Below are positions 33,285 through 44,841 of a stretch of DNA of 64,000 bases, in pieces. Location of the stretch: the NCBI RefSeq assembly GCF_032854445.1, contig NC_088301.1:4701703-4765702 (forward strand), read 5' to 3'. Source of the stretch: Liolophura sinensis. Its lineage: Eukaryota > Mollusca > Polyplacophora > Chitonida > Chitonidae. The notes beneath the pieces are model-generated. The model worked only from the letters and a program-made list of their open reading frames with translations, made no database searches and had not been told where the DNA came from. Both the position numbers and the translations under genes were made by a program. Each line of letters starts with the position of its first letter. Within the stretch, counting starts at the first letter, position 1.

Positions 33285-34815
33285 AATTGTCACCTACGGA
33301 GACTTACAGGTGTTATTACCTGTGGAGACGTACGGGTATAACTATTGTCACCTGTGGAGAAGTACAGACTATTGTCACGTGTGGAGACGTACTTGTACTG
33401 TCACCTGTGGAGACGTATGTGTATTGTCGTCTGTGGCATCATCCAGATATTGTCGTCTGTGGAGACGTACTGTCACCTGTGGAGACGTATGTGTACTGTC
33501 ACCTGTTGAGACGCACAGGTATTGTCACCTGTGGAGACGTATGTGTACTGTCACCTGTGGAGACGTACTGGTATTGTCACCTGTGGAGACGTACGTGTAC
33601 TGTCACCAGTGGAGACGCACAGGTATTGTCACCTGTGGAGATGTATGTGTACTGTCACCAGTGGAGACGTACTGGTATTGTCGTCTGTGGAGATGTACAG
33701 GTATTGTCGTCTGTGGAGACGTACAGGTATTGTCACCTGTGGAGACGTACGTGTACTGTCACCAGTGGAGACGTACTGGTATTGTCGTCTGTGGAGATGT
33801 AAAGGTATTGTCGTCTGTGGAGACGTACTGGTATTGTCACCTGTTGAGATGCACAGGTATTGTCACCTGTGGAGACGTACGTGTACTGTCACCAGTGGAG
33901 ACGCACAGGTATTGTCACCTGTGGAGACGTATGTGTACTGTCACTAGTGGAGATGTACTGGTATTGTCATCTGTGGAGATGTACAGGTATTGTCGTCTGT
34001 GGAGACGTACAGGTATTGTCACCTGTGGAGACGTATGTGTACTGTCACCAGTGGAGACGTACAGGTATTGTCACCTGTGGAGACGTATGTGTATTGTCAC
34101 CAGTGGAGACGTACAGGTATTGTCACCTGTGGAGACGTATGTGTACTGTCACCAGTGGAGACGTACTGGTATTGTCACCTGTGGAGACGTATGTGTACTG
34201 TCACCAGTGGAGACGTACTGGTATTGTCGTCTGTGGAGATGTACAGGTATTGTCGTCTGTGGAGATGTACAGGTATTGTCACCTGTGGAGACGTACAGGT
34301 ATTGTACCTGTGGAGACGTACGTGTACTGTCACCAGTGGAGACGTACTGGTATTGTCGTCTGTGGAGATGTACAGGTATTGTCGTCTGTGGAGACGTACA
34401 GGTATTGTCACCTTTGGAGACGTATGTGTACTGTCACCAGTGGAGACGTACTGGTATTGTCGTCTGTGGAGATGTACAGGTATTGTCGTCTGTGGAGACG
34501 TACAGGTATTGTCACCCGTTGAGACGTACAGGTATTGTCACCTGTGGAGACGTACGTGTACTGTCACCAGTGGAGACGTACTGGTATTGTCGTCTGTGGA
34601 GACGTACTGGTATTGTCGTCTGTGGAGACGTACTGGTATTGTCACCTGTTGAGACGTACAGGTATTGTCACCTGTTGAGACGTACAGGTATTGTCACCTG
34701 TGGAGACGTACAGGTATTGTCACCTGTTGAGATGCACAGGTATTGTCACCTGTGGAGACGTACATTTATTCTCACCTTTGGAGACGTACAGGTATTCTCA
34801 CCTGTGGATTAGGTA
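33285..34815. repeat. Minisatellite, 26-bp unit, about 58 copies, open in three frames
   Basis: The unit is GTATTGTCACCTGTGGAGAC plus GTACAG, with a few linked variants: ACC/GTC at the TGTCxxC position, TGTGG/AGTGG/TGTTG, and GTACAG/GTACTG/GTATGTGTAC. The unit contains no stop triplet in any forward frame, and 26 is not divisible by three. Each forward frame therefore reads the same 26-residue peptide over three units, producing long overlapping open frames of up to 500 codons. These have no independent coding support. Confidence 0.96.
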
Positions 34816-35590
34816 TTGTTAACTGCTGGAAAGCTCATTCTATACACAGCCCATGCACGCTTGTATGCACAATTTTGCTGATTTCACTGCACATATTCTT
34901 TTCATTTAGAAAAGGGGCTCTTTTGATAATACATTGAAATGTGCATACATAGTCAGGATGGCGAGCCACAGACATGTTAGACGTGACATTTATAGGGCAC
35001 GTTCCCTGACTTGGCAAAGGTCTGCAGAAAAAAAAAACAAGAATTCAATGAAACATAGTTAGAGGAATGAGGATATCGGCTACATTAATTAGGCAATAGC
35101 GGAAACCTTTTTTAAAAGGTCTTTTTCATGTGCACATACTTGTGTATTGTGGTAATAAGCTCGAGGAGTTTTGATAGTACAGGCCTACTCCAATAAAATA
35201 CCTTGATTATGCCTTAAGAATAGTGACATGTTTTCATAAAAGAAAAAAAAGTTATAATTTTGTTTGGGAGCAGTACAGAAATGATTTTATGGAATATTAA
35301 AAGTAATATTAGATTTTTAATGCATTATTTTTTTATTCTTATATCAGAATGTTTGAAGTTAAGATCCCCTGTTAACAATGTATGAGCTGCTAAAAGAAAA
35401 GACAACACCAGACCAAATGTACATCTGTGAAGTATCAGAAATGAAGCTGAAAAACATAACTTTTTGTCTTTCTGATGTTGCTGTCACAACAATGACATCG
35501 CGGTTCATAGTAAGCGTAATCATGCATCCCATCAGACAAGCATTGCCCTGTTATCAGATTTATCCAATGAGGCAAAAACTATTTGTATAA
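34816..35590. other. Non-coding stretch, no feature seen
   Basis: AT-rich spacer between two minisatellites. No exon or mobile element was recognised. Confidence 0.35.
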
Positions 35591-35599
35591 CCTGAGGGT

Positions 35600-36215
35600 G
35601 CTTCTGTTTCCATTTAGGTCACTGAACCGTATTTTGCCTTGTAACAATGAGTGATGTGACATATTTAGACCAGTGAACCGTATTTTGCCTTGTAACAATG
35701 AATGATGCGACATATTTAGGCCACTGAACAGTCGTTTGCCTTGTAACAACAAGTGATACAAAATATTTATGCCATTGAAACATGGTTTGCCTTGTAACAA
35801 TGAGTGATGCGACATATTTGTGCCACTGAACAGTCGTTTGCCTTGTAACAATGAGTGATACAAAATATTTATGCCATTGAACCATGGTTTGCCTTGTAAC
35901 AATGAGTGATGCGACATATTTGTGCCACTGAACAGTCGTTTGCCTTGTAACAATGAGTGATACAAAATATTTATGCCATTGAACCATGGTTTGCCTTGTA
36001 ACAATGAGTGATGCGACATATTTGTGCCACTGAACCATGGTTTGCCTTGTAACAATGAGTGATACAAAATATTTATGCCATTGAACCATGGTTTGCCTTG
36101 TAACAATGAGTGATGCGACATATTTGTGCCACTGAACCATGGTTTGCCTTGTAACAAAGAGTGAGGCGACATATTTAGGCCATTGAGAACTGCTTTGCCT
36201 TGTAACAATGAGTGA
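35600..36215. repeat. Minisatellite, 51-bp unit with alternating A/B types
   Basis: The conserved core TTTGCCTTGTAACAATGAGT is followed by either GATGCGACATATTTGTGCCACTG (type A) or GATACAAAATATTTATGCCATTG (type B). The types alternate over the central part, a 102-bp higher-order unit. Because 51 bp equals 17 codons, two minus-strand frames stay open for 173 and 241 codons with 17-residue periodicity (SLLQGK and SLIVTRQ type). Coding is not supported by any start, splice or family evidence. Confidence 0.95.
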
Positions 36216-36559
36216 GGTGACATTGTGTTTCTGACTGCTCCAACATTGCGTGATAAAGAATTCCTTATTACAAGTGGATTTATATAGTTACTAAATGCGT
36301 CCAAATAAAAAATGCCTGTGCCAGTTTATACCAGTTTGCTACCCTCATCCTAATTAAGTCAGGTCATATTATTTGTTGTCTTTTCATGAAACAGATGTTT
36401 GTTATACACTGCATGAAGCTAAGTAAATTAAACTGGGCCATCATTAAAAATATGTCTGGTGGACATAATCCATGCAACCAATCCTGTGAAAAATGGGGAA
36501 TGGGTGAAGTTTTTATGTAGATTTTAAGAAGAGAATTTGAACTTTTTTTTTCTCTCAGT

Positions 36560-36905
36560 GTTAAAGTAAAAGAAAGGTAAAATGTGAAGTTAGGTTCTTC
36601 ATTTGAATAAGAAGGTGGGCTTGTGATCTAGCCATACTGATGGTACCTTGGAACTCTGACGTCACATCACCTTTTTTTCCTGATGTTCACCCGAAGGAAG
36701 AAATTTTTGGGAATCTTTTATGAGTAATCTTTTACTCATGGGTAAAAAGTGTTATTCCAACATTTAGTGTTATGATAAGAATTGGGAAAACTTCCTGTGA
36801 CATCAGAATTCCTAAAGTCTGATAGTATGGTCCATAAAGCCCATCTTAGAATTCAAATGCTTAAGCGCCTTTAACACTCTTCATAAAAGACAAAAAATAA
36901 ATAAA
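36560..36905. mobile_element. Foldback/MITE-like element with long inverted repeats
   Basis: The left arm (about 36567-36690) contains GGTGGGCTTGTGATCTAGCC and GGAACTCTGACGTCACATCA. The right arm (about 36765-36893) carries the mirrored CCATAAAGCCCATCTTAGAA, CTTCCTGTGACATCAGAATT and TAACACTCTTCATAAAAGAC. It has no coding capacity and ends with AAATAAATAAATAAATGAAA. A partial relative lies at 28725-28925. Confidence 0.75.
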
Positions 36906-38780
36906 TAAATAAATGAAAGTATATTTGTGTGTAGTTTTAAGTGGTCTATTTAGTGATGTCTACTTTGATTTTTAGAGGTCTTTTCCTTGAAGTTTATTAA
37001 AACTGTTTTTTTTTTCATAAACCAGAATAAAAAATAAAGATTTCTCTAGTTTTGACGATTGGATTGTCTTACGCCATTTTTTGAGCTAAGGATATGCTTA
37101 ATAAATGTCCAAAAGAGAATTCTTATTATAAAGGCGCGTAAGTTACATCGAATAAATATAAAATGAACAAAGGTCTTAAAGTTGAAATCACTCTAGGTTG
37201 GAGTCCCCCCCCCCACTTTATGTGTTTATTTAAAGAATTAAGTGTCACCCAGTATTACCCATTTTAGGTCTAACAGACAAATGTCTCCCATATCTAGCTA
37301 AGTACTGTTACATTATATGTGCCCTGTGTATAGATTATATAAATAGGATAAGTGGAATGGACTTGGTTTGACCCGCAGTCATGACATAGCCCGGATAACA
37401 ATTGCATGCCTTAGTCAAACCGCCCCGCCCCCACCTCACTCAGATCAATGGAGACCCAGCCGACTTAATATGGGTCATCAGAGTGAGCAGGCCATTGCAG
37501 TCCAGCTCAGAAGCATATGGCGATGTTTACAGCTGGTCTCCCAGCCTGTGTCATTGCTGGTACCAACAGCTATATCAGGCCTCCCTGTCTGGACCATTTA
37601 CATGGTAACTAGTCCTGATTCTAATCCAAACACTAACTAATCCTGCACAGAAGCATATGGCCATTTTTACAGCTGGTCTCCCAGCTTGTGTCACTGGTCT
37701 GGACCATTTATATGGTAACTAGTTCAAACACTAACTAATCCTGAACAGAGGCATCCAGCGGATTAACTTGTCCAAAGGGGTCAACATCTGTACATTTACA
37801 TGTACCTGTGTAAGTATAGGCGGAGGTGTGGAGTATTGGTAACTCTAACCTGTTGTACCATGGCTATTCATTTACCTGGTTGTGTTCTGTGGTCGTTATT
37901 ATATACCTGTGTAACAAATGCATTATTGACAGAATTCTTTGTTTTCTAATGTTATAATTATGTATGGCATGATATTTCTGGTGAGAATTCGGCACTAGTC
38001 GGCAATCTCGAATAGCTAGACATAGTACCGGCATAGGCTTCACAAACGATTAGGGGAAATGGCTACGTAATGGATCAGGTACAAAGGCATTACATGTATT
38101 GTGCATGCATGTTAGCTCAGGTCGAAGTGCATGCTGTTAGGCAGTATTTAAGCTGAACTTTGGAATTAGGGTCAGTTTCACGAGCTGTTTTGTTGTGCAC
38201 AGCCAGGGAGTTAGATGTATGCTATCTCAGATCAGAGTGTTAATGAATGACAGCAGGTGCTATCACATTCACAGCTGTGCTCTGCACTTTTAATCAGGCA
38301 CAGGTAAGTTGTTTACCTGAATTATACACCACAGGTATGTTTATATGTTTACAGTATTGTACTTAAATGCAAGCATGTGTATTTTGTACTTATTATATAC
38401 CAGTATATGTATAATGATTGAGGATGGCATAGATACATTGTATGAATATGCTGGGATAACAGATACAAGGTAGTTCTATGAATATCTTATCACAAGAGCT
38501 GATAACTTTATGGTAAAAATTATTTCAGGCTGTTGCCATATATTCCTGTTGCAGACTTAGTTCTGTTTATGTTGTTTATTTTTTTTGTTGATATTTTTAA
38601 TTTTTAACCCCCCCATCCCAGTCGTTTTCAGGGCCTTATGTTGTTTTAGCTTGAAGAGCTGTTAAGCTCAACTAGTTGTACCATAAAATTGGGCATTATG
38701 GATCATGTTTTTCTATTGTAATTGTACATTTTTTCTTAATACAGGTAGATCTTCTTGCCTTTTAAAGTCACTTTTTGAGG
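36906..38780. other. Non-coding stretch upstream of IP6K
   Basis: Contains a C-run at 37206-37216 and a local duplication (GAAGCATATGGC, ACAGCTGGTCTCCCAGC, GGACCATTTA, TATGGTAACTAGT) at 37508-37612 and 37650-37720. A donor-like CAGGCACAGGTAAGTTG at 38295-38311 could close a 5' untranslated IP6K exon, but this is a guess. Confidence 0.35.
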
Positions 38781-38920
38781 GCCTCTTCAGCAACCTGCAA
38801 ATTGTCGTGGGTTTCCCATGGACTCTGCTCAATTTCCTCCCACCATAATGCTGGCCACCATCATATAAGTGAGATATTCTTTAGAACGTTGTAAAACTTC
38901 TATGAAATAAATCAATCAAT
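38781..38920 (+). mobile_element. SINE, main family, 3' half
   Basis: From TTCAGCAACCTGCAAATTGT through CTCCCACCATAATGCTGGCC, ATAAGTGAGATATTCTTTAG to ATGAAATAAATCAATCAATC. The head is missing, and it lies about 220 bases upstream of the first IP6K coding exon. Confidence 0.85.
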
Positions 38921-39098
38921 CACACATTTATTTATATGTGTAGAATAATCTTATCAAGATGAATCCCTCAAAACACACATTAACCTAAATAAATTAATCG
39001 TGGTGATTACTAGTTCAGTTAACATTTAATTTAATTGAAATAGGTGATTACTTGACTACTTGTATTGTTTCAGGCAGTGATTCAGCTTCATAAGCCAC

Positions 39099-39134
39099 AT
39101 GTTAGTGGATCTACACATCAGCCAGGGTGAATGA
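39099..39134 (+). promoter_or_regulatory. Short upstream ORF in IP6K leader
   Basis: After an acceptor-like TTGTTTCAG (AG at 39072-39073), ATG at 39099 opens eleven codons (MLVDLHISQGE) and stops at 39132-39134. The overlapping ATG at 39131 opens a second small frame that overlaps the IP6K start. If the leader exon begins at 39074, both upstream ATGs would precede the main start and could reduce its use. Confidence 0.4.
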
Positions 39135-39146
39135 TACCAGACAACA

Positions 39147-39345
39147 ATGCCCGAACAAAACATGGAGTCTGCGAACACAGAGGGCCAACCTGTAGAACTT
39201 AAACCATTCATCCACCAGGTTGGGGGGCATACGAGCATGTTCCGATTAAACGAGAACACAGTGTGTAAACCCCTGTGTTTACGAGAGTACCGTTTCTATT
39301 CAGCACTGCCGCAGGAGTTACTCCCCTTTACACCAGAGTGCAGAG
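39147..39345 (+). CDS. IP6K: Inositol hexakisphosphate kinase, coding exon 1
   Basis: This gene encodes a 381-residue IP6K in five coding exons (1146 coding bases including stop). IP6Ks phosphorylate InsP6 at position 5 to give the inositol pyrophosphate PP-InsP5. Exon 1 gives residues 1-66: [20 protein letters not shown] then [32 protein letters not shown] and PFTPECRG. This follows the family order (PFxHQVGGH, CKPL, ExxFY, LPxEL, FTPxxxG). It ends in phase 1 before GTATGA. The start chosen is the first in-frame ATG; the in-frame ATG at 39162 has a better context (AAACATGG) and would drop five residues. It is divergent to the NUDT3-like gene. Confidence 0.93.
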
Positions 39346-39629
39346 GTATGATATTATAACCAGGGGTAAGGCCATATATGTATTATTCTGACCGCTGTGG
39401 TCAATCGTTAAGTTGTCCAGTCAGCGTCCGTTGTGGTCACCTCAACAGAACAACAGGAACATTCCAAGCCCCGTGTCATCAACAACAGTTCATTTATTTT
39501 AAACGTTTGTTGTGAGGTCAAGCTATTGTATGCGCAGTCAATTATTTTTCAAGAATCGACACTTGCGAGATAGTGGTCTGAGTGACAACTTGTACCACCT
39601 GAGTGCGCATCCAATTGGTGTGGCAAAGA

Positions 39630-39706
39630 GGGATTCAAACCCACAAACACAGGACTTTAAAAACATTCCAATATCCCACTGAGCTATTTGGGAAGGCCTC
39701 TCAACC
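39630..39706 (-). mobile_element. tRNA-like head of another SINE or tRNA relic
   Basis: The minus strand reads TCCCAAATAGCTCAGTGGGA then TATTGG, with GTGGGTTTGAATCCC further on. These fit the A box (TAGCTCAGTGGG) and B box (GGTTTGAATCC) of RNA polymerase III promoters. The cloverleaf is not convincing and the body is unlike the two SINE families in the window. Confidence 0.5.
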
Positions 39707-40342
39707 TCTTCCTTTTAGACAACTTTAAACGTTCATTGTGACGTCAATCCTTTGTCTAACTTCAGAATGTCATATGTGAAGGGTCCATGCAATTTTCATT
39801 AATGTGAAATTGATTTTCTCACAGTTTCGTTCCTTGCCTTTTTTTCAAATACACCAAATGTTGCCAGTGTGAGGAAAGGTAAAGTGGCGTCATCAATTTT
39901 CTTAGGTAAAAATATGAACAGCAAAACAGAGTTTGTATAAAGGTGAACTGGTGGGTATAATTTGTGGCATTCTGGTTACGAATATTTTGGATATCTTGAG
40001 GCCTTGACATGTCAGTCGTGTAATCTACTGTCAGATTTCACCGTTTATATGTAAGCTTCGTTCAGTTCAGATATAGACCGAGTCACTGTCCATAATCTTA
40101 CACACCCAGTGTATGCTCAAGTATTGGCGTGTGTGGAAGTCGGTATGTCTGCACATGTTCTTTATCTAAGGCGACATGAACTATGCATTTCCTTGTAACA
40201 TGCAGGGGAGTCCTGGTACTGCCAGGGTTATAAAGTAAATGCATTTTTGACTGGCATTTCTTTCCAGATTACAAAAGAACAATAACTGTTGATTCTTGAA
40301 AAATAGCATCGGCAGCTGCATAACACTGGGCTCTGATGTTTA

Positions 40343-40456
40343 AGTAGGAGAAATGCCTTGCAAATGAATATTCTTGAAAAATAATCGGCTCATCACTCCG
40401 CGCCTAGCCCATTATTTTTCAAGAATCGTCATATGCTCGGCATTTCTCTACTACAT
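40343..40456. repeat. Imperfect inverted repeat, about 44-base arms
   Basis: GTAGGAGAAATGCC and ATTCTTGAAAAATAAT on the left pair with ATTATTTTTCAAGAAT and GGCATTTCTCTACTAC on the right, with about 20 bases of loop. Single copies of the core (ATTATTTTTCAAGAATCG) also occur near 39541, and GATTCTTGAAAAATAGC near 40292, so it is probably a small foldback element family. Confidence 0.75.
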
Positions 40457-42815
40457 AACTGTAACCTGGAGAGTGCCCAGAACTCAGAGGTCCTTCCTAG
40501 TGCACTCTCCAGCCCAATCCTAACTTGTCCCTCTTTCAGAGAGCACTGTTTATATATAATCTCTAACAATACAAAGCTTACTTAACCAGAGGTAACCATC
40601 TGGTTGTCATGATGAATACAATAAAATTTTGTTCAGCCAAGTTCATGACCCCAAACTAACTTCAGAGCGCTGTCCACCTGAAACCCTGTAGCAGGTGCTG
40701 TGGCACATTAACCATCAAATTCGTCTCCATGACCACGAGTTTGCAGACACTAATATGTTCCTTATCTCTTCGTCTGGATTTATCTCAAGTACTGTGTCGA
40801 TCAGTTATTTCTTAAGCTTCATGGGCCCAAGATTTCTCATTGTTGCTTAAAGAGATCCACTCTTCTGATAGGTTCGACATATGTGATAACTACATCAGGT
40901 GTTTAAATGGAGCAGGCTCTGACATTGCCATCCTAACGTTGGAGCTGCCTCGGACGAATCATTTTGGAACTTTTGCATCAGAGGTTTTATATGATGCCAC
41001 GATGTTTGATAATTGCTACTTGTTATTTATTCAGGGCTATATGCACTTTGCACAAGCAGTGTCATGTGAGGTATGCATGCAGACTGTACTTGTCGCTTAT
41101 ACAATACACATTGGCAGTGGAACAGGAGGGGCCTGTGGGTGGGGGTGGGCTGGTGGTGGGGGTGTGGGGTGCTGAAGCCACCCTGAAATTAAAGGGGGGA
41201 TGCATACCAAGGAATATTACTTCCACTGCATCAGCTCCCTCAAATTTTATAATGTTCCACGGCTCCTGAAGCATGCAGCCTACATGTATACACGTTACAG
41301 TACACCTACTGCATACCAGGTTCACAGTCTGCACATTGTGTCAGAGCAAGCTGATTTCTGGTTTTGTCATGGCATCACCTCTCCTTGCATGGTGAAGAAT
41401 CATGCCTGTCATCTGAGAGTGCCTGTTGCCTACTAGTGGAAAACTTTATTTATTTGTATTTATTTGTTTTTAAATATTCATTACAATGAAGATGTTAATG
41501 GTGAACATTGTTGACCACTTGCTGCCACCACGCAAAGCCGCTACAAGCACAGTCAGAGCAGGAAAATCTGCATATTCCCTGTCCATAGTCAGTCTTAAAC
41601 CCAAACCTCATGTCTCACAATTCAAAGGACAAGTGTCACACAAACGACTGTCAAATAAGTAAATCTAACTGCAAAAGTACCCCCGCATCAGGATGCATGC
41701 CACACCCCCAAAGGGACATAAATGAATGTGTACAGTCAAAACAAAGATATCTGTATTAATCAGTGCTTTGTTGTATTGATGCATACTATATAATTGTGGA
41801 AGGTAAACAGGTCAATTTACAATGAAACTCTTTTTCCTGTGAAGCCTTCCTACCTTCAGACAAAACTACCACCGCAAAACAGTAAACAAATTGCATGAAC
41901 TTCAGTGACGAATGAGTTAGTCATGATTATGCTTTGCAGTTTGAAAGATTCGGGGTTTAATATACTGATAAATATAGAACTCATTAAAGTGCTTAATCTC
42001 AATGGAAACGAACTGATTTACAATGGCTGATTCTCATTGTGCAAGTCCCCACAACTCTTAGAGGGTATGCATGCACATGTTAGAGTTGTTAGAGGATGTC
42101 TAAGATAATGTACTGATATGCATGTATGATACAGCATGCCTGAATAGGGTGTAATTGACCCTGGAACCTTGTGCTGTTTTTGCTCGTACGTGCTAGCACG
42201 ACTACAGACATGACCTATCATATCTTCATGGCTAGATGTTCTAGAGCTGAGGGTGCATGTACCTTTCAGAAAGATATTCAAGCACCCATATATGTGCTTG
42301 CATTTTAGAGCCCTGTTCTAACTTGTTTCCTGGATACCACTGTTGCTGCCTTGTGACAGTGCTACATTCAGTAATAGTTAAGTACTTGCAATTTCCTGTT
42401 CAACATGGCCCATGAAAACCCCTGGTATTAACAATACTATTATAAAGCCTGCTTACAAGGGCGGACATGAGATGTATATTACTGAGTCATATATATGTAT
42501 GGTATGTAGGCTGCTCCATGCACTCTCTGGTTGTATGTTAATTCTGTACCACAAGCCTTTTAATAAATCTATAAATCTGCTGTGCATTTACAGTTGTATA
42601 GGACCTGTCAGTATCTTATAAATTGTGAAGTGTAACAGAATCATTCAAATATCTCACATTGATGTAGAATTGTGAATAAAATCTCAGCTTATTTTTTATT
42701 TCATAGGCTTACTCTAACAGGATAGATACTTTGGTATATGCATGAAATACATTCTCTTTGTAGTCCACATAAGTCACATCCAGATTGTATCAAAGGATTA
42801 ATGACATTCATGCAT

Positions 42816-44625
42816 TATTACAGCATAATTCACATCTAGACTGTATTACAGCATAATTCACATCTAGACTGTATTACAGCATAATTCACATCTAGACTGT
42901 ATTACAGCATAATTCACATCTAGACTGTATTACAGCATAATTCACATCTAGACTGTATTATAGCATAATTCACATCTAGACTATTACAGCATAATTCACA
43001 TCTAGACTATTACAGCATAATTCACATCTAGACTGTATTACAGCATAATTCACATCTAGACTATTACAGCATAATTCACATCTAGACTATTACAGCATAA
43101 TTCACATCTAGACTGTATTATAGCATAATGCACGTTCAGAGAGTATTATGGCGTAATTTACATCCAGACAGTATTATAGGAAAATTCACATCCAGGCAGT
43201 ATTTCAGCATAATTCACAGACAGTTTTCTGGCATATAATTCACATCCAGACAGTGCTGTAGCATAATTCACATCCAGAGAGTATTGTAGCCTAACTCACA
43301 TCCAGACAGTGCTGTAGCATAACACACACATAGAGACAATGCTGTATCATAATTCACATCCGGACAGTATTATAGCATAATTCACAAACCAGACGGTATA
43401 GTAGCATAATTCACATCCAGACAATGCTGTAGCATAATACACATCGAGGCAGTGCTGTAGCATAATTCACAAACCAGACAGTATATTAGCATAATTCACA
43501 TCCAGACAGTGCTGTAGCATAATTCACATTCAGACAGTATTGTAGCATAATTCACATCCGGACAGTGCTGTAGCATAATTCACATCCAGACAGTGCTGTA
43601 GCATAATTCACATCCAGAAAGTATTGTAGCACAGTTCACATTCAGACAGTATTGTAGTATAAATCACATCCAGACATTACCATAGCATAATTCACATCCA
43701 GACAGTATTGTAGCACAGTTCACATTCAGACAGTATTGTAGTATAAATCACATCCAGACATTACCATAGCATAATTCACATCCAGACAGTACTATAGCAT
43801 AATTTACATCCAGACAGTATTATAGGAAAATTCACATCCAGGCAGTATTTCAGCATAATTCACAGACAGTTTTCTGGCATATAATTCACATCCAGACAGT
43901 GCTGTAGCATAATTCACATCCAGAGAGTATTGTAGACTAATTCACATCCTGAGAATGCTGTAGCATAATTCACATCCAGACAGTGCTGTAGCATAATTCA
44001 CATCCGGACAGTATTATAGCATAATTCACAAACCAGACAGTATAGTAGCATAATTCACATCCAGACAGTGCTGTAGCATAATTCACATCCAGACAGTATT
44101 GTAGCACAGTTCACATTCAGACAGTATTGTAGCATAATTCACATCTGGACAGTGCTGTAGCATAATTCACATCCAGACAGTGCTGTAGCATAATTCACAT
44201 TCAGACAGTATTGTAGCATAATTCACAAACCAGACAGTATAGTAGCATAATTCACATCCAGACAGTGCTGTAGCATAATTCACATTCAGACAGTATTGTA
44301 GCATAATTCACAAACCAGACAGTATAGTAGCATAATTCACATCCAGACAGTGCTGTAGCATAATTCACATCCAGACAGTACAGTAGCATAATTCACATTC
44401 AGACAGTATTGTAGCATAATTCACATCCGGACAGTACCATAGCATAATTCACAAACCAGACAGTATAGTAGCATAATTCACATCCAGACAGTGCTGTAGC
44501 ATAATTCACATCCAGACAGTACAGTAGCATAATTCACATTCAGACAGTATTGTAGCACAGTTCACATTCAGACAGTACTATAGCATAATTCACATTCAGA
44601 CAGTATTATAGCATTAATAACTATC
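42816..44625. repeat. Minisatellite in IP6K intron 1, about 28-bp unit, over 60 copies
   Basis: Unit GTAGCATAATTCACATCCAG plus ACAGTGCT. The left block (42824-43120) is a homogeneous CATCTAGACTGTATTACAGC variant with 26- and 28-bp members. The rest mixes several variants (CACAAACCAGACAG, CACATTCAGACAG). A 135-base stretch is duplicated at 43155-43289 and 43801-43935. The array ends at an assembly gap. Confidence 0.96.
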
Positions 44626-44641
44626 AGTTTGTGGTGTTGTA

Positions 44642-44841
44642 NNNNNNNNNNNNNNNNNNNNNNNNNNNNNNNNNNNNNNNNNNNNNNNNNNNNNNNNNNN
44701 NNNNNNNNNNNNNNNNNNNNNNNNNNNNNNNNNNNNNNNNNNNNNNNNNNNNNNNNNNNNNNNNNNNNNNNNNNNNNNNNNNNNNNNNNNNNNNNNNNNN
44801 NNNNNNNNNNNNNNNNNNNNNNNNNNNNNNNNNNNNNNNNN
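44642..44841. other. Assembly gap (200 N)
   Basis: Exactly 200 N, a conventional placeholder length. The sequence just before (TAGCATTAATAACTATCAGT, then TTGTGGTGTTGTA) reappears just after (TAGCATTAATAACTATCAGT, then TGGTGTTGGTGTA), so the two sides may overlap. The true size is unknown. Confidence 0.98.

Larger units (their letters stand above)
39346..42815. other. IP6K intron 1, left part
   Basis: The intron spans 39346-45853. The left part holds a reverse-oriented tRNA-like sequence (39630-39706), a hairpin (40343-40456) and a G-rich quadruplex-type run (41127-41169). Open frames at 40840-41436 overlap in several frames and have no family resemblance. Confidence 0.6.

Noticed and set aside
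33310-34812. 500-codon open frame and its overlapping partners in the other forward frames
   Set aside because: All frames read the same 26-residue cycle from a stop-free 26-bp tandem unit. There is no family resemblance, splice context or codon signature.
35579-36304. Minus-strand 241-codon and 173-codon frames
   Set aside because: They result from the 51-bp (17-codon) repeat and have no motif beyond that period.
40840-41436. Several overlapping open frames of about 80-110 codons inside IP6K intron 1
   Set aside because: They overlap on both strands, have no motif or splice continuity with IP6K, and one runs through the G-rich tract.
42018-42281. Search for a CRISPR array in the satellites
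   Set aside because: The repeats are contiguous or vary gradually, with no fixed repeat plus unique-spacer pattern, and the genome is eukaryotic.
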